The notes: generated by a model from the letters alone, not told the origin. DNA of 64,000 nt from Paenibacillus guangzhouensis (GCF_009363075.1 NZ_CP045293.1:248001-312000), one strand, 5' to 3'; shown: positions 41,038-50,027, counted from the first letter of the stretch. Made by a program: numbers and translations.

Positions 41038-42849
41038 CTACCGTCTTCGGAAGTAGAAAGGTACACGTTCTGAAAGATACTCTCGATACTCTTGATGCGC
41101 TCGTTGTACAGGATAGAACGTTTGCTGCTGAGAATACTCGAGTGAATCTGGGGTGTTATTTTCCGGTTCCGGTGCAGTAGGTTCAGGAGCTGTTTCAACA
41201 TTTTTAGGCGTATTGGACGCAAAGTTAGGTGGAAGAATATAATCTTTTCGTTCTTTTTGTTTTGTGACCTTTTTAGATTGAGGTGGAGTAGGTACATCTT
41301 TAGCTGCAGTAACAGGTTCAAGGACTTTCTTGTCAATGTTTTGAGGTGATTTAGAAATAAATTTCTTTTCAGGAGCTTGAGCGAAGACAGGTGGGGTAGG
41401 AATCTCCTTCGATGCAACAGGTTCAAGGACTTTCTTGTCAATGTTTTGAGGTGACTTGGAAATAAATTTCTTTTCAGGAGCTTGAGCGAAGACTGGTGGG
41501 GTAGAAGGCTCCTTCGATGCAACAGGCTCAACGACTTTACGATCAACGGCTGCAGGAGGATTATATGTCGCTGCAGGAGTAGGGGTAAGAATAGGAGCAG
41601 GACCAGGAGCACGAGCAGGAGCAGGAGCAGGAATAGAAGCTGGAGTAGGAGTAGGCATTTTAGGTTTAGAAGGCTTCGTGAGAACAGGCGGGATAGGGAG
41701 ATCCGCGATTGCAACAGGTTCAACAACATAGTTGCCAGCAGGATACAGGTCAATATCCTTCCAGAGTTCTTCCAGGACCTGCCACTTCGTATTTTCTGTT
41801 GCCAGAACGCGCTGTAAGATTGGTTCAAGATCGACGTTCAAGAAGTTAACCGTATCGAATACGACCTCTTTGATATGCTTATAAAATTCATTAGGAAATG
41901 CCATATCGATCGATAAGATCTCGAACATTTCACGAGTGAGCGGATTGCCCTGATGATAAGCAGCAATCATGCTGCGAATCCAAGTAATATCCCAAGTACC
42001 CATGTCATCCATCGTACTTGTCATCAGCTTGCGCAGATCGCGAAATGGTAAATCATAAGCTACACCGTCCAAATCGATGACCCAAATTCCCTCGGGTCCC
42101 ATTTGTCCGTTGGACCAACCATAATCTTGATGCGCAAGTCCCCAATAAGCGTCTCCCATCGCTATCATCTTCGCATAACTCGATTGATTCAAGCGTTCAA
42201 GGGCGTCCTTCGCTTGTCGTTCGAACTCATCCACAACTTGCAGCAAGGGGCCGCTTCCAGCGGCATCCGGGTATGCCTGCGCAATATCACGGAACCAACC
42301 GATTTTGGCGATGATCTTCTGATAGTATTTGGTCCATCCCGTTAAACGGGATGACTTGGCTGCGCCTGGAGGCGACGTATATCCCTTCGTATGGTGGTGA
42401 AACTCACCAAGTCCAAGGCAGAGTGCAGAAGCTCCTTCGAGATCAATTTTTGACGCTTGCTGCAAGGTATCGATCCAATCTGTCACAATCCACAATTTTC
42501 CGCCTGCTTCAATATATAACTCGTTGTTCTTCGTCGGGATGAGTGCTGGTACACGTGCACCTTTCTCAACCAAATATTGCTGGGCACCGACACTGAATAA
42601 ACTGCGTTGCGGAAGCCGGTGGAGCACTTTAAGACTACGCGGCCCTTTATCTGTATCAATACGCCAGATCGCTCCCCCTTTATCAGGCTTAGAGGTAATG
42701 AGGACCATGCTTGATACATACATATCGTAGTTCATCATGACTTGATAGGCTAGTTCCTCTAATTCTGGTGGAACATATTGTTCTAGAACCGTTCCGGTTG
42801 ATATGACATCGACGTGATGATCCCAAGGTACAACCTGATATTGATCCAA
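41038..42849 (-). CDS. CotS-family spore coat protein with Pro-rich repeat tail
   Basis: A 603-residue protein. Residues 1-380 form the CotS/YutH kinase-like (APH) fold, with GLAHQDYGWSNGQMGPEG near 245 in place of the catalytic loop and WVIDLDGVAYDLPF near 265 as the metal Asp segment. Residues 395-560 are low complexity, with PTPTPASIPAPAPARAPGPA, then 35-residue repeats containing VFAQAPEKKFISKSPQNIDK. Normal CotS is about 350 residues, so the tail is an addition. It is a probable coat component, and a sigmaK-like promoter lies upstream. ATG at 42849. Confidence 0.87.
   Translation of the reverse strand: MDQYQVVPWDHHVDVISTGTVLEQYVPPELEELAYQVMMNYDMYVSSMVLITSKPDKGGAIWRIDTDKGPRSLKVLHRLPQRSLFSVGAQQYLVEKGARVPALIPTKNNELYIEAGGKLWIVTDWIDTLQQASKIDLEGASALCLGLGEFHHHTKGYTSPPGAAKSSRLTGWTKYYQKIIAKIGWFRDIAQAYPDAAGSGPLLQVVDEFERQAKDALERLNQSSYAKMIAMGDAYWGLAHQDYGWSNGQMGPEGIWVIDLDGVAYDLPFRDLRKLMTSTMDDMGTWDITWIRSMIAAYHQGNPLTREMFEILSIDMAFPNEFYKHIKEVVFDTVNFLNVDLEPILQRVLATENTKWQVLEELWKDIDLYPAGNYVVEPVAIADLPIPPVLTKPSKPKMPTPTPASIPAPAPARAPGPAPILTPTPAATYNPPAAVDRKVVEPVASKEPSTPPVFAQAPEKKFISKSPQNIDKKVLEPVASKEIPTPPVFAQAPEKKFISKSPQNIDKKVLEPVTAAKDVPTPPQSKKVTKQKERKDYILPPNFASNTPKNVETAPEPTAPEPENNTPDSLEYSQQQTFYPVQRAHQEYREYLSERVPFYFRRR
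41313..41540. repeat. 105-bp tandem repeat in the CotS-family gene
   Basis: Two nearly identical 105-bp units (41313-41417 and 41418-41522) and the start of a third encode the 35-residue Pro/Lys repeat. Spacing is exactly 105 bp between matching bases, so the frame is kept. Confidence 0.85.
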
Positions 42850-42967
42850 TGAAGTCCCTCCATTCTAGTACATTAAATCCAATTGAATTTTCAAATTCAA
42901 CGGTTTACTGATCGTTGATAGGTCTGTCTTCTATGGGCTAGAAGCTAGTGTCCCTATTGGTTCAATC

Positions 42968-42994
42968 TATTATATGTCACGTTTTTTCATTTGT
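42968..42994 (-). promoter_or_regulatory. SigmaK-like promoter for the CotS-cotSA genes
   Basis: On the minus strand AC (plus 42993-42994) is followed after 16 bases by CATATAATA (plus 42968-42976), a perfect fit to the CATANNNTA box of the late mother-cell sigma factor. TATAAT within it could also serve sigmaA. It is about 120 bases before the coat gene. Confidence 0.5.
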
Positions 42995-43068
42995 TTGGGT
43001 AGAGGGAGGAAATACTTTGAAAAACCTGTGTACATACGTATATTTTCCTATCAACCCATAACTGCCCT

Positions 43069-43097
43069 ACCTATTTCCAAGGGAAAATCATATTTTA
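43069..43097 (+). promoter_or_regulatory. SigmaK-like promoter for the sugar-nucleotide operon
   Basis: CATATTTTA (43089-43097) fits CATANNNTA, with AC 18 bases upstream (43069-43070), 40 bases before the first gene. Together with the minus-strand box it would make the two divergent coat-polysaccharide units co-regulated late in sporulation. Confidence 0.45.
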
Positions 43098-43136
43098 ATG
43101 CATACCGATGAAACCAAAAGACAAGGAGCGGAAAAT

Positions 43137-44096
43137 ATGAAGGGACTCATTGTTTGCGCAGGCAGAGGTACTAGACTACAACCATTCTCATATCTAACCT
43201 CCAAGGTATTGCTCCCCGTAGCTAACAAACCTCTTATCTTCTACAGTTTGGAGAAATTAAAATCCCTGGGGATTACCGAAATTGGTATCGTGATTCAACC
43301 CGCTCAGAAGCTATTGTTCGAAGAGCAGGTAGGCGACGGTATAGATCGGGGCGTTCATATCACGTATCTTTTCCAAGAGATGCCGCTAGGCATCGCAGAT
43401 GCGGTGAAGCAATCCGAAACATTTATCGGATCCGATTCATTTATTCTCCTATTAGGGGATAATCTGATCTCCCAATCGTTATCCGTACTGAAGGATTCGA
43501 TTCTGGTGGATCATTATGATGGAGCCTTGCTGTTGGGAAAGGTAGAGAATCCGCATGAATACGGCATTGCTGAGATTGAGGAACAGCGAATCATTGGATT
43601 GGAGGAGAAGCCGCTTCAGCCGAAGTCCAATTTGGCTATTGTGGGGGCCTATGCCTTCACAGCACAGATTTTTAAGGCAATCGATGCGATAACACCGTCT
43701 CGCAGAGGGGAATATGAAATTACGGATGCGATTCAGTATCTTATTCAACATGGCTATTCCATTTCTTACGATATTACGACTTCTCCCCATACCGATGTAG
43801 GAACGCCTGGGCGCTGGCTCGAGGCGAATCGTTGGATGCTCCAGACCATGCCTGTAGAAAAGACAACAACAATGAACGAATCGTATGAAGGCAGCATTCT
43901 AAAATCGCCAGTCTTGATTGATCCAAGCAGTACATTATTGAATTGTGATATTGGTCCATATGTTGTGATCGGTCCTGGCGTTGTGCTGGAGAACTGTAAG
44001 ATTGAAGATAGCATCATCCTGGAAGGTGTAAATTTGCGTAATCGCACATTGAAGGGTTCTATTGTCAGTATTCATCATGCTGTGCCACCAATTTAG
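43137..44096 (+). CDS. ytdA: Sugar-1-phosphate nucleotidyltransferase, YtdA-like
   Basis: A 319-residue protein. The N-terminal nucleotidyltransferase domain has the signature GLIVCAGRGTRLQPFSYLTS and KVLLPVANKPL. The C-terminal part (about residues 255-310) is a short left-handed beta-helix (LLNCDIGPYVVIGPGVVLEN). It activates a sugar phosphate with dTTP or UTP. By content and order with the next two genes and nearby cotSA it corresponds to ytdA of the Bacillus spore-crust locus. The ATG at 43137 follows AAGGAGCG; the frame is open further upstream. Confidence 0.87.
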   Translation: MKGLIVCAGRGTRLQPFSYLTSKVLLPVANKPLIFYSLEKLKSLGITEIGIVIQPAQKLLFEEQVGDGIDRGVHITYLFQEMPLGIADAVKQSETFIGSDSFILLLGDNLISQSLSVLKDSILVDHYDGALLLGKVENPHEYGIAEIEEQRIIGLEEKPLQPKSNLAIVGAYAFTAQIFKAIDAITPSRRGEYEITDAIQYLIQHGYSISYDITTSPHTDVGTPGRWLEANRWMLQTMPVEKTTTMNESYEGSILKSPVLIDPSSTLLNCDIGPYVVIGPGVVLENCKIEDSIILEGVNLRNRTLKGSIVSIHHAVPPI

Positions 44097-44108
44097 GGGG
44101 AGAGGAAC

Positions 44109-45401
44109 GTGAACATATTAGTTGTAGGTGTAGGATATGTAGGGACAACGACAGCATTATTATTTGCAGAGCTTGGCTATAAGATTACCGGCTTCGACAC
44201 GGACATTCACAAGATTCAAGCGTTGAAGGAGGGGAATCTGCCTTTTTTCGAACCAGGTTTGGATACCCTATTGAATAAACATGTTCAACAAGGAAGCCTC
44301 TCCTTCACCACAGATCCCGTTCAAGCGATTCGCGAGCATCAAGTCATTTTTATATGTGTAGGTACACCTTCGCAAGCTGATGGAAGCACAGACTTAACCT
44401 ATGTTCAAAATGTATCAGAGACGATCGGGTCTTATATGGAATCATATAAACTTATCGTGATAAAGAGCACAGTTCCTATCGGAACCCATAAAAAGGTATC
44501 TGAGTGGGTGACAGATGCGCAGCATGAACATTTACCGTTTGACGTCGTAATGAATCCTGAGTTCTTAAGGGAAGGAAACGCGGTATATGATTGCTTTCAC
44601 CCGGAACGGATTGTGATAGGCAGTGATTCTGCGATTGCAGCTGGGCAGGTAAGTTTGCTGTATCACTCTATAGATTGCCCTCTTGTGATGACAAATCCAG
44701 CAACGGCAGAAATGATCAAGTATGCGTCGAACGCTTTTCTTGCAACGAAGATATCTTATATGAATGAATTAGCAAGATTATGTGATCAGGTCGATGTATC
44801 GATCAGTACGGTAGCACAAGGTATGGGACTCGATTCTCGCATAAGCAGATCGTTTCTAAAGGCGGGCATTGGCTATGGCGGATCATGCTTCCCGAAGGAT
44901 GTGTTCTCCTTGCTGCATACGGCGAAAGATTATGGCATCGATCTCAATCTAATACGAAGTGTCGTAGAGGTGAATAACACGCAATGTCAATATTTTATGA
45001 AGCGGATAAGAAGGAAGTTAGGGATTCTAAGAGGTAAGAGAATCGCGATTCTCGGATTGTCTTTCAAGCCTGGGACAGATGATATGAGAGAAGCGCCAGC
45101 ATTTACGATGATGAAGGGGCTGCTAGAATGTGGTTCGTACCTGAAGGTTCATGATCCCGTTGCTAAGCTGCCTGATGGATGGAAGACGCATGCGATTAAG
45201 CAATATGACTCCGTAGAAGAGACGCTTCGAAGCGCACATGCGGTCATTCTATGTACAGAATGGTCTGAATATGTTGAAGGCGATTGGGATGCATGGAGGC
45301 AGCTGTTGAAGTTTCCTTATCTTTTTGATGGTCGCAATGTACTGGATCGTTCGCAGCTGGAATCACGGGGATGGGACTATAACGGGATAGGAAATGGGTG
45401 A
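44109..45401 (+). CDS. ytcA: UDP-glucose 6-dehydrogenase, YtcA-like
   Basis: A 430-residue UDP-sugar dehydrogenase that oxidises UDP-glucose to UDP-glucuronate with two NAD+. It has the NAD fold ILVVGVGYVGTTTALLFAE, the central helix region, and the catalytic cysteine in GYGGSCFPKDVFSLL near residue 260. The C-terminal ILGLSFKPGTDDMREAPA is the UDP-binding signature. The start is GTG at 44109 with GGGGGAGAGG upstream. It is the middle gene of a three-gene operon. Confidence 0.92.
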   Translation: MNILVVGVGYVGTTTALLFAELGYKITGFDTDIHKIQALKEGNLPFFEPGLDTLLNKHVQQGSLSFTTDPVQAIREHQVIFICVGTPSQADGSTDLTYVQNVSETIGSYMESYKLIVIKSTVPIGTHKKVSEWVTDAQHEHLPFDVVMNPEFLREGNAVYDCFHPERIVIGSDSAIAAGQVSLLYHSIDCPLVMTNPATAEMIKYASNAFLATKISYMNELARLCDQVDVSISTVAQGMGLDSRISRSFLKAGIGYGGSCFPKDVFSLLHTAKDYGIDLNLIRSVVEVNNTQCQYFMKRIRRKLGILRGKRIAILGLSFKPGTDDMREAPAFTMMKGLLECGSYLKVHDPVAKLPDGWKTHAIKQYDSVEETLRSAHAVILCTEWSEYVEGDWDAWRQLLKFPYLFDGRNVLDRSQLESRGWDYNGIGNG

Positions 45402-45407
45402 TAGCAA

Positions 45408-46355
45408 ATGAGTCGAATACTAGTAACGGGTGCAGCGGGCTTTATTGGCTCTCATCTATGCGAGGAGCTGCTGCTGGATGAGTCGAATCAAGTCATCGGG
45501 ATAGATGCTTTTATCGATTTTACAACACCAACATGGATGCGCAGACGTAACATAGGTTCTCTGTTAGATCATCTGCGATTTGAATGGGTTGACAGTAATC
45601 TCCTCACCGTCTCATGGGATGAATTGCTTACTAGAGTAGATATTATTTATCATTTGGCAGGCATGCCTGGCGTAAGATCAAGCTGGGGGCCTGACTTCGT
45701 GCAGTATGCCACTCACAATATTGTGGCAACGCAGAGATTGCTCGAAGCTTGTAAGAGATATCCTCTTCAGCGATTTATATTTGCTTCTACCTCCTCCGTA
45801 TACGGTGAGAAGACAGGTAGAGTCGACGAGCAGGCTACCATGCTTCCCTTATCTCCCTATGGCATTAGTAAATTAACTTGTGAACATCTGTGCCGTGTGT
45901 ACGGGGATGCAGGAATTCCTGTGGTCGTGCTGCGGTTTTTCACAGTATATGGTCCGAGACAACGACCGGATATGGCGTTTCATCGGTTTATCAAGCAGAT
46001 GTTAGATAGACAGCCGATTACCTTGTATGGAGATGGAACGCAGTCGAGAGATTTCACCTATGTCTTGGATTGTGTGAGAGCTGTCGCTGCTGTTGCTCAT
46101 GCGAATGGCGTGGTAGGAGAAACGATCAATATAGGCGGTAAAGAACGTGCCTCCATTAATGAATGTATTGCCTTGTTGGAGGAATTGTTCGAACAAAAGG
46201 CTCAGATCGAAGTGGTCCGTAATACCTTCGGAGAACCCACAAGTACTTGGGCAGATGTATCGAAGGCTGAGAAGCTCTTAGGCTATTCGCCAACCGTTGA
46301 TCTCAAGACAGGGCTCTCCATGGAAATTCAATATTTACGAGAATTGTATCAATAA
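45408..46355 (+). CDS. ytcB: NAD-dependent sugar-nucleotide epimerase, YtcB-like
   Basis: A 315-residue extended short-chain dehydrogenase: GAAGFIGSHLCEELL (NAD loop), FASTSSVYGEKTG near residue 128 (catalytic Ser/Thr), and YGISKLTCEH near residue 148 (YxxxK). ADVSKAEKLLGYSP near residue 285 is typical of UDP-glucose or UDP-glucuronate 4-epimerases. It probably turns UDP-glucuronate into the galacto form for spore polysaccharide. It starts seven bases after ytcA with a weak ribosome site, so coupling is likely. Confidence 0.9.
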   Translation: MSRILVTGAAGFIGSHLCEELLLDESNQVIGIDAFIDFTTPTWMRRRNIGSLLDHLRFEWVDSNLLTVSWDELLTRVDIIYHLAGMPGVRSSWGPDFVQYATHNIVATQRLLEACKRYPLQRFIFASTSSVYGEKTGRVDEQATMLPLSPYGISKLTCEHLCRVYGDAGIPVVVLRFFTVYGPRQRPDMAFHRFIKQMLDRQPITLYGDGTQSRDFTYVLDCVRAVAAVAHANGVVGETINIGGKERASINECIALLEELFEQKAQIEVVRNTFGEPTSTWADVSKAEKLLGYSPTVDLKTGLSMEIQYLRELYQ

Positions 46356-46535
46356 CAGCAAACAGGATTTCATCATGTGAAATGAACTCAGACCCGAAAA
46401 ATGAACACCTTGAACAGTGAACATCTTTCGGGATCTTACGTCCATGATGACAAGGAATTCACCCGATGATCCAGAACTATATTATATACATACGGGACAA
46501 TGGATCACGATGACTGGCATCGCGGAGGGATATTC

Positions 46536-47144
46536 ATGGACAAGGACAAGCTTATACATAAGTTCGATAGACAGGCAGGGGTGTACGATAGAAGAAGACA
46601 GAAATCATCAGACAGAACGTGGCGGGAACCCCTGGTATCCTGCGCTTACGGAAAAGTTCTAGAGATTTCAGTCGGAGCGGGCGCCAATTTCCCGTTCTAC
46701 CCCAAGGACGTGGAAGTCACCGCAGTGGATTTCAGCAACGAAATGCTTCTAGCCGCGCAGCGGGGCGCTGCGGATCATCGTTTACAGGTTACATTTCTGC
46801 AATCAGATGTCGAGTCGCTTGCCTTCCCAGCGAATACGTTCGATACGATTGTGTCGACGTTATCGTTCTGCGGTTACGAGAATCCATTGCAGGTACTCGC
46901 TTCACTCAAGGAATGGTGCAAGCCTAATGGACAGATCCTCCTTATGGAGCATGGCAGGAGCTCGAGCCCAATCATCCGGCCCTTGCAGCACATCATCAAT
47001 CCGATGTTCCGTCGCATGGTAGGCTGTCATGTAAACCGCGATATTATGGGGATGGTTCAGCAAGCAGGTCTTCACATCGAACGGGAAGAGCATCACTGGC
47101 TCGATATGATTCATCGGGTATGGGCACGTCCTAATAAATCGTAA
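46536..47144 (+). CDS. Class I SAM-dependent methyltransferase (UbiE-like)
   Basis: A 202-residue methyltransferase with motif I VLEISVGAGANFPFYPK near residue 44, VTAVDFSNEMLLAA and TIVSTLSFCGYENP, and a C-terminal HHWLDMIHRVWA. The first Gly-rich loop has Ser instead of the common Gly (ISVGAG). Small-molecule or lipid methylation is likely. GGAGG (46523-46527) supports the ATG at 46536 rather than the earlier ATG at 46500. It begins the second plus-strand array. Confidence 0.86.
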   Translation: MDKDKLIHKFDRQAGVYDRRRQKSSDRTWREPLVSCAYGKVLEISVGAGANFPFYPKDVEVTAVDFSNEMLLAAQRGAADHRLQVTFLQSDVESLAFPANTFDTIVSTLSFCGYENPLQVLASLKEWCKPNGQILLMEHGRSSSPIIRPLQHIINPMFRRMVGCHVNRDIMGMVQQAGLHIEREEHHWLDMIHRVWARPNKS

Positions 47145-47274
47145 ACGAAAGATCCTGGTCTTGCAGTTTTGTAGCGATTTCATGAAATCATATCCTTGTT
47201 AGGAAGAAATATGTTATAGTTAAGGGAATTTATGGTTGATTCAAGATCAACATGTGTATAAGGAGGGTTGGAAT

Positions 47275-47358
47275 ATGAGCGCAAAGAGATTAATAATCGG
47301 CTCCACGCAAGTCTATATGACGAACAACGGCGGTTGTTTGTGTGGAGCTGTAAATTAA
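47275..47358 (+). CDS. 27-residue peptide with a Gly/Cys-rich end, unknown
   Basis: An ATG with a strong AAGGAGGG site seven bases upstream encodes 27 residues: a cationic start (MSAKRLIIGS), QVYMT, and the end NNGGCLCGAVN with two Cys separated by one residue. A small hairpin (GTTGAT-TCAAG-ATCAAC) lies upstream. It could be a secreted signalling or modified peptide precursor, a metal-binding peptide or a leader peptide. No modification enzyme or exporter is adjacent. Downstream is the regulator-like gene at 47456. Confidence 0.45.
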   Translation: MSAKRLIIGSTQVYMTNNGGCLCGAVN

Positions 47359-47455
47359 TAACCGTCATTCTTTGATGCATAAACGTATGGTCATGTTCGT
47401 CATATAGACTTTGCTACCTTAAAAAGCACGAATAATTTTAAGGAGTAGAGCGAAT

Positions 47456-47722
47456 ATGAAATATATCAATGCAGATGTTGTCCTTCCGGACCACTTATTG
47501 AAGGAATTACAGCAATATGTGCCGGGGGGGATGTTATATGTTCCTAAGCCTGCAGGGCTTCGCAAGAAATGGGGCGAAAAATCGGGGAGCAGATTGTATC
47601 TCAGTCGCAGAAACGATGAGATTCGTCAGAAATTCTCGGTTGGTACGTCGATCGATCAGCTATCAGATCAATTTTGTCTGTCCTATGATAGCATTAAGAA
47701 AATTGTATACTCAAAAAAGTAG
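47456..47722 (+). CDS. CD3324 family small DNA-binding-like protein
   Basis: An 88-residue protein of the CD3324 family: MKYINADVVLPDHLLKELQQ, GLRKKWGEKSGSRLYL, and the C-terminal helix-turn-helix-like LSDQFCLSYDSIKKIVY that resembles Mor/sigma-like regions. It is found singly in many Bacillota; the target is unknown. AAGGAG lies about 10 bases before the ATG. A terminator follows directly. Confidence 0.82.
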   Translation: MKYINADVVLPDHLLKELQQYVPGGMLYVPKPAGLRKKWGEKSGSRLYLSRRNDEIRQKFSVGTSIDQLSDQFCLSYDSIKKIVYSKK

Positions 47723-47734
47723 TTCATAAGAGGA

Positions 47735-47770
47735 GTCACATTGGATGGGTTATGCTAATGTGGCTTTTTT
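47735..47770 (+). terminator. Intrinsic terminator after the CD3324 gene
   Basis: GTCACATT (47735-47742) pairs with AATGTGGC (47757-47764), followed by six T. The presence of this hairpin makes an upstream start of the next gene (47745) very unlikely. Confidence 0.82.
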
Positions 47771-47894
47771 GTTTGGTATCCATGTTAGGGTTGTTTTGTG
47801 CATAGAACAGTTTGAACTGTTTCCGGCCTATGATCGTCAGCAACCCCTTATATATAATCAGAGATATGCCAGATTTAATTGTTGGGGGTACGAC

Positions 47895-48941
47895 ATGCAA
47901 GATTTTTTTCAAATGGACACGGAGGAGAAACGTACGAACCTATTAGCAAGGGCGAGGCAAGCCGCGTTGTCTGCTATGGAGCAGTATGATCTCACGTCGG
48001 AACAGATGACATTCATTCAATTATCGGATTCGATTACGTATCAAATAGAAACTTCGTCTGGAGAGACGTATCTGCTCCGCATCCATGCGGATCAATGGAA
48101 GAAGGAAGAGCTGCGCTCTGAGTTACTATTGCTCCAATACTTGAGCCATGATGCCGGAATGACGGTGCCAACGGGCGTGGCGAGTCGGGATGGCTCCTGT
48201 ATCTTGGAGGTTGCTGCGGAAGAGGGATATCGCAATCCCTGCGTCACCCTGATGCGCTGGGTGGAGGGAGAAGGTCTTAACGAGATGCAAGATGAGGACG
48301 CGTACGAATTGGGTGTCATGGCGGGTAATCTGCATGCGGCTGTGGCACAATTCAATCCTCCGGGTCACTTTGTACGGCCGTCACTCGGAATTGAGAGTTT
48401 TCGAGAGGAAGTGGCTCGGCTGGCGCAATACTATGATCGATTTCTCTCGGAATCTGCTTGGGAGATGTACCAGTTGGCTGCGAATCAGATTCTAGCTTCC
48501 CTCGCAGAGATGACCAGGACGAATGATAACTATGGTCTGATCCATGGTGATTTACATACCGGCAATATCATGTTCCATGAGGGGACACCTTATCCGATCG
48601 ACTTTGGCCGGTGCAGCTATGGGTATTATCTGTATGATGTTGCAAGCACGATTCTAGGCTTGGTTCCGAAGCAGCGTGCCATGTTCATGCAGGGGTATCT
48701 GAAGGTGAGAAGCTTAACGGAGGAGGACCTTCAGCATCTGGAGACGTTTTTCGTGATGGTGTTGATCGGGAATTATTCGCATCACGCTGCCAACCCGGCA
48801 GAACGAAGCAATCTCATCGATGAACAGCCCTATGCGCAAGCGATTATTCGAGCTTTTTTACGCGTCGAGCCGTTCTTGTTCCAAGTTATTAAGCCTGTCG
48901 AGATCGAGTGCGGATCGGTCCCTAAGACGATTATTCAATAG
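47895..48941 (+). CDS. Phosphotransferase-fold (APH / SrkA-like) protein
   Basis: A 348-residue kinase-like protein. TYQIETSSGETYLLRIHAD near residue 42 is the N-lobe nucleotide strand. YGLIHGDLHTGNIMFHEGT near residue 213 is the catalytic HGDLHxxN loop, and YPIDFGRCSYGYY the metal Asp. The layout resembles stress-response kinase A and aminoglycoside phosphotransferases; the substrate may be a protein, an antibiotic or a metabolite. Start ATG at 47895 follows a G-rich stretch; the frame upstream covers a terminator and is not coding. Confidence 0.85.
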   Translation: MQDFFQMDTEEKRTNLLARARQAALSAMEQYDLTSEQMTFIQLSDSITYQIETSSGETYLLRIHADQWKKEELRSELLLLQYLSHDAGMTVPTGVASRDGSCILEVAAEEGYRNPCVTLMRWVEGEGLNEMQDEDAYELGVMAGNLHAAVAQFNPPGHFVRPSLGIESFREEVARLAQYYDRFLSESAWEMYQLAANQILASLAEMTRTNDNYGLIHGDLHTGNIMFHEGTPYPIDFGRCSYGYYLYDVASTILGLVPKQRAMFMQGYLKVRSLTEEDLQHLETFFVMVLIGNYSHHAANPAERSNLIDEQPYAQAIIRAFLRVEPFLFQVIKPVEIECGSVPKTIIQ

Positions 48942-48961
48942 CCACGAGAAGGAGAATGTGC

Positions 48962-49939
48962 ATGGAAATTGTGATTCGACGAATGGTTGTACCGGATGAT
49001 TATGAAGACGTTGCGAGATTGATAAATGTCATTGCCTCAGAAGTGGTGACGGCGCAAGACTTGGCGGATGAGGATGCGCGCATTCCCGCAGTGGGGTCGC
49101 TGAGTCGGGATGAGGAAGGACGCCTAACCGGACATGATCGGCCACGCTGGATCGCGAAAGACGGCGAGGGGAGAACGATTGGATATGCGCATGCTTGGCG
49201 TGCGCCGTGGTCTTCGCCAGGCGTATTATATGAGCAAGTCATCGTTGACCCGAATGCGCGCCATCAAGGTGTGGGGCGTGCGCTTTTTGATGTCGTCATG
49301 GCCTATACGTCGGAGGTGCGGGCGGATCGTGTGATCGTTGACCTGAGGGATGACGATCCGGTATCCTTGGCGTTTGCGACCAAACGGGGCTTCAAGCAAG
49401 AGCGGCATTTGTTCGAGTCCTGTATCGAATTAGCCAATCTGGATCGTGAATCATTAGATTACCCTGCTTTCGCTAACGATTCCTTCCAAATGATGTCGCT
49501 CGCAGACAGACCGGGTGAGGCGATGGAACAACAATTGTATGAGCTGTATCGAGCAACGCATGAAGATATTCCGGGCTTTGAAGGGGAATATATGTGGTAC
49601 AGTGAATGGCGCAAATGGACCCTCGACAAAGAGGACTTCGAGAGGTCATTGGCTTTGTTGGTACTGGATGGTGATCGACCGATTGGTGTTGTGCAGCTGA
49701 CGGCAAATCCTGAATCGGAGAGCTTGTACAACAGCTTTACCGGCGTCGATGCCGCATATCGTGGGCAAGGAATCGCTAGGGCACTCAAGATTCAATCGAT
49801 TCGCGAAGCGATAAAGCGGGGGTACCGTTATATCCGTACGAATAATGATTCGCTCAACGCGCCGATGCTAAGGATTAACCGAAGTTTAGGCTACCAACCG
49901 GTTCCCGGGTATTATATGATGACACGCAACATCGAGTAG
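48962..49939 (+). CDS. Tandem GNAT acetyltransferase
   Basis: A 325-residue protein of two GNAT domains. The first has VIVDPNARHQGVGRALFDVV near residue 95. The second has FTGVDAAYRGQGIARALKIQ near residue 260, with both RxxGxG/QxxGxG acetyl-CoA loops intact. A NNDSLNAPMLRINRSLGYQP end is typical of the double-GNAT (mycothiol-synthase-like or antibiotic acetylating) group. AAGGAG precedes the ATG at 48962. The acceptor is unknown. Confidence 0.87.
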   Translation: MEIVIRRMVVPDDYEDVARLINVIASEVVTAQDLADEDARIPAVGSLSRDEEGRLTGHDRPRWIAKDGEGRTIGYAHAWRAPWSSPGVLYEQVIVDPNARHQGVGRALFDVVMAYTSEVRADRVIVDLRDDDPVSLAFATKRGFKQERHLFESCIELANLDRESLDYPAFANDSFQMMSLADRPGEAMEQQLYELYRATHEDIPGFEGEYMWYSEWRKWTLDKEDFERSLALLVLDGDRPIGVVQLTANPESESLYNSFTGVDAAYRGQGIARALKIQSIREAIKRGYRYIRTNNDSLNAPMLRINRSLGYQPVPGYYMMTRNIE

Positions 49940-49988
49940 ATGCGGTACGGACGATATATTGCGCTCGCAATAGAGGAGCAAGCAGGGG

Positions 49989-50027
49989 AAGCCCTATGTC
50001 TTTCATAAGGAAAGGCAGGGGCTTTTT
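49989..50027 (+). terminator. Intrinsic terminator of the tandem GNAT gene
   Basis: AAGCCCT...AGGGGCTT with an inner TCTTTC/GGAAAGG helix and a T-run. Confidence 0.8.

Noticed and set aside
40950-41828. A 292-residue Leu/Ser/Arg-rich frame on the minus strand
   Set aside because: It is the shifted frame of the Pro/Lys repeat tail of the CotS-family gene, with no ribosome site or domain; the 603-residue frame has clear CotS motifs.
46393-46442. The CCCGAAA...TTTCGGG inverted repeat after ytcB as a terminator
   Set aside because: The loop is long and there is no T-run, so I could not support a function.
47745-47894. An N-terminal extension of the phosphotransferase-like protein
   Set aside because: These bases contain the terminator of the previous gene, and the extra residues are unlike the family; the ATG at 47895 is used instead.
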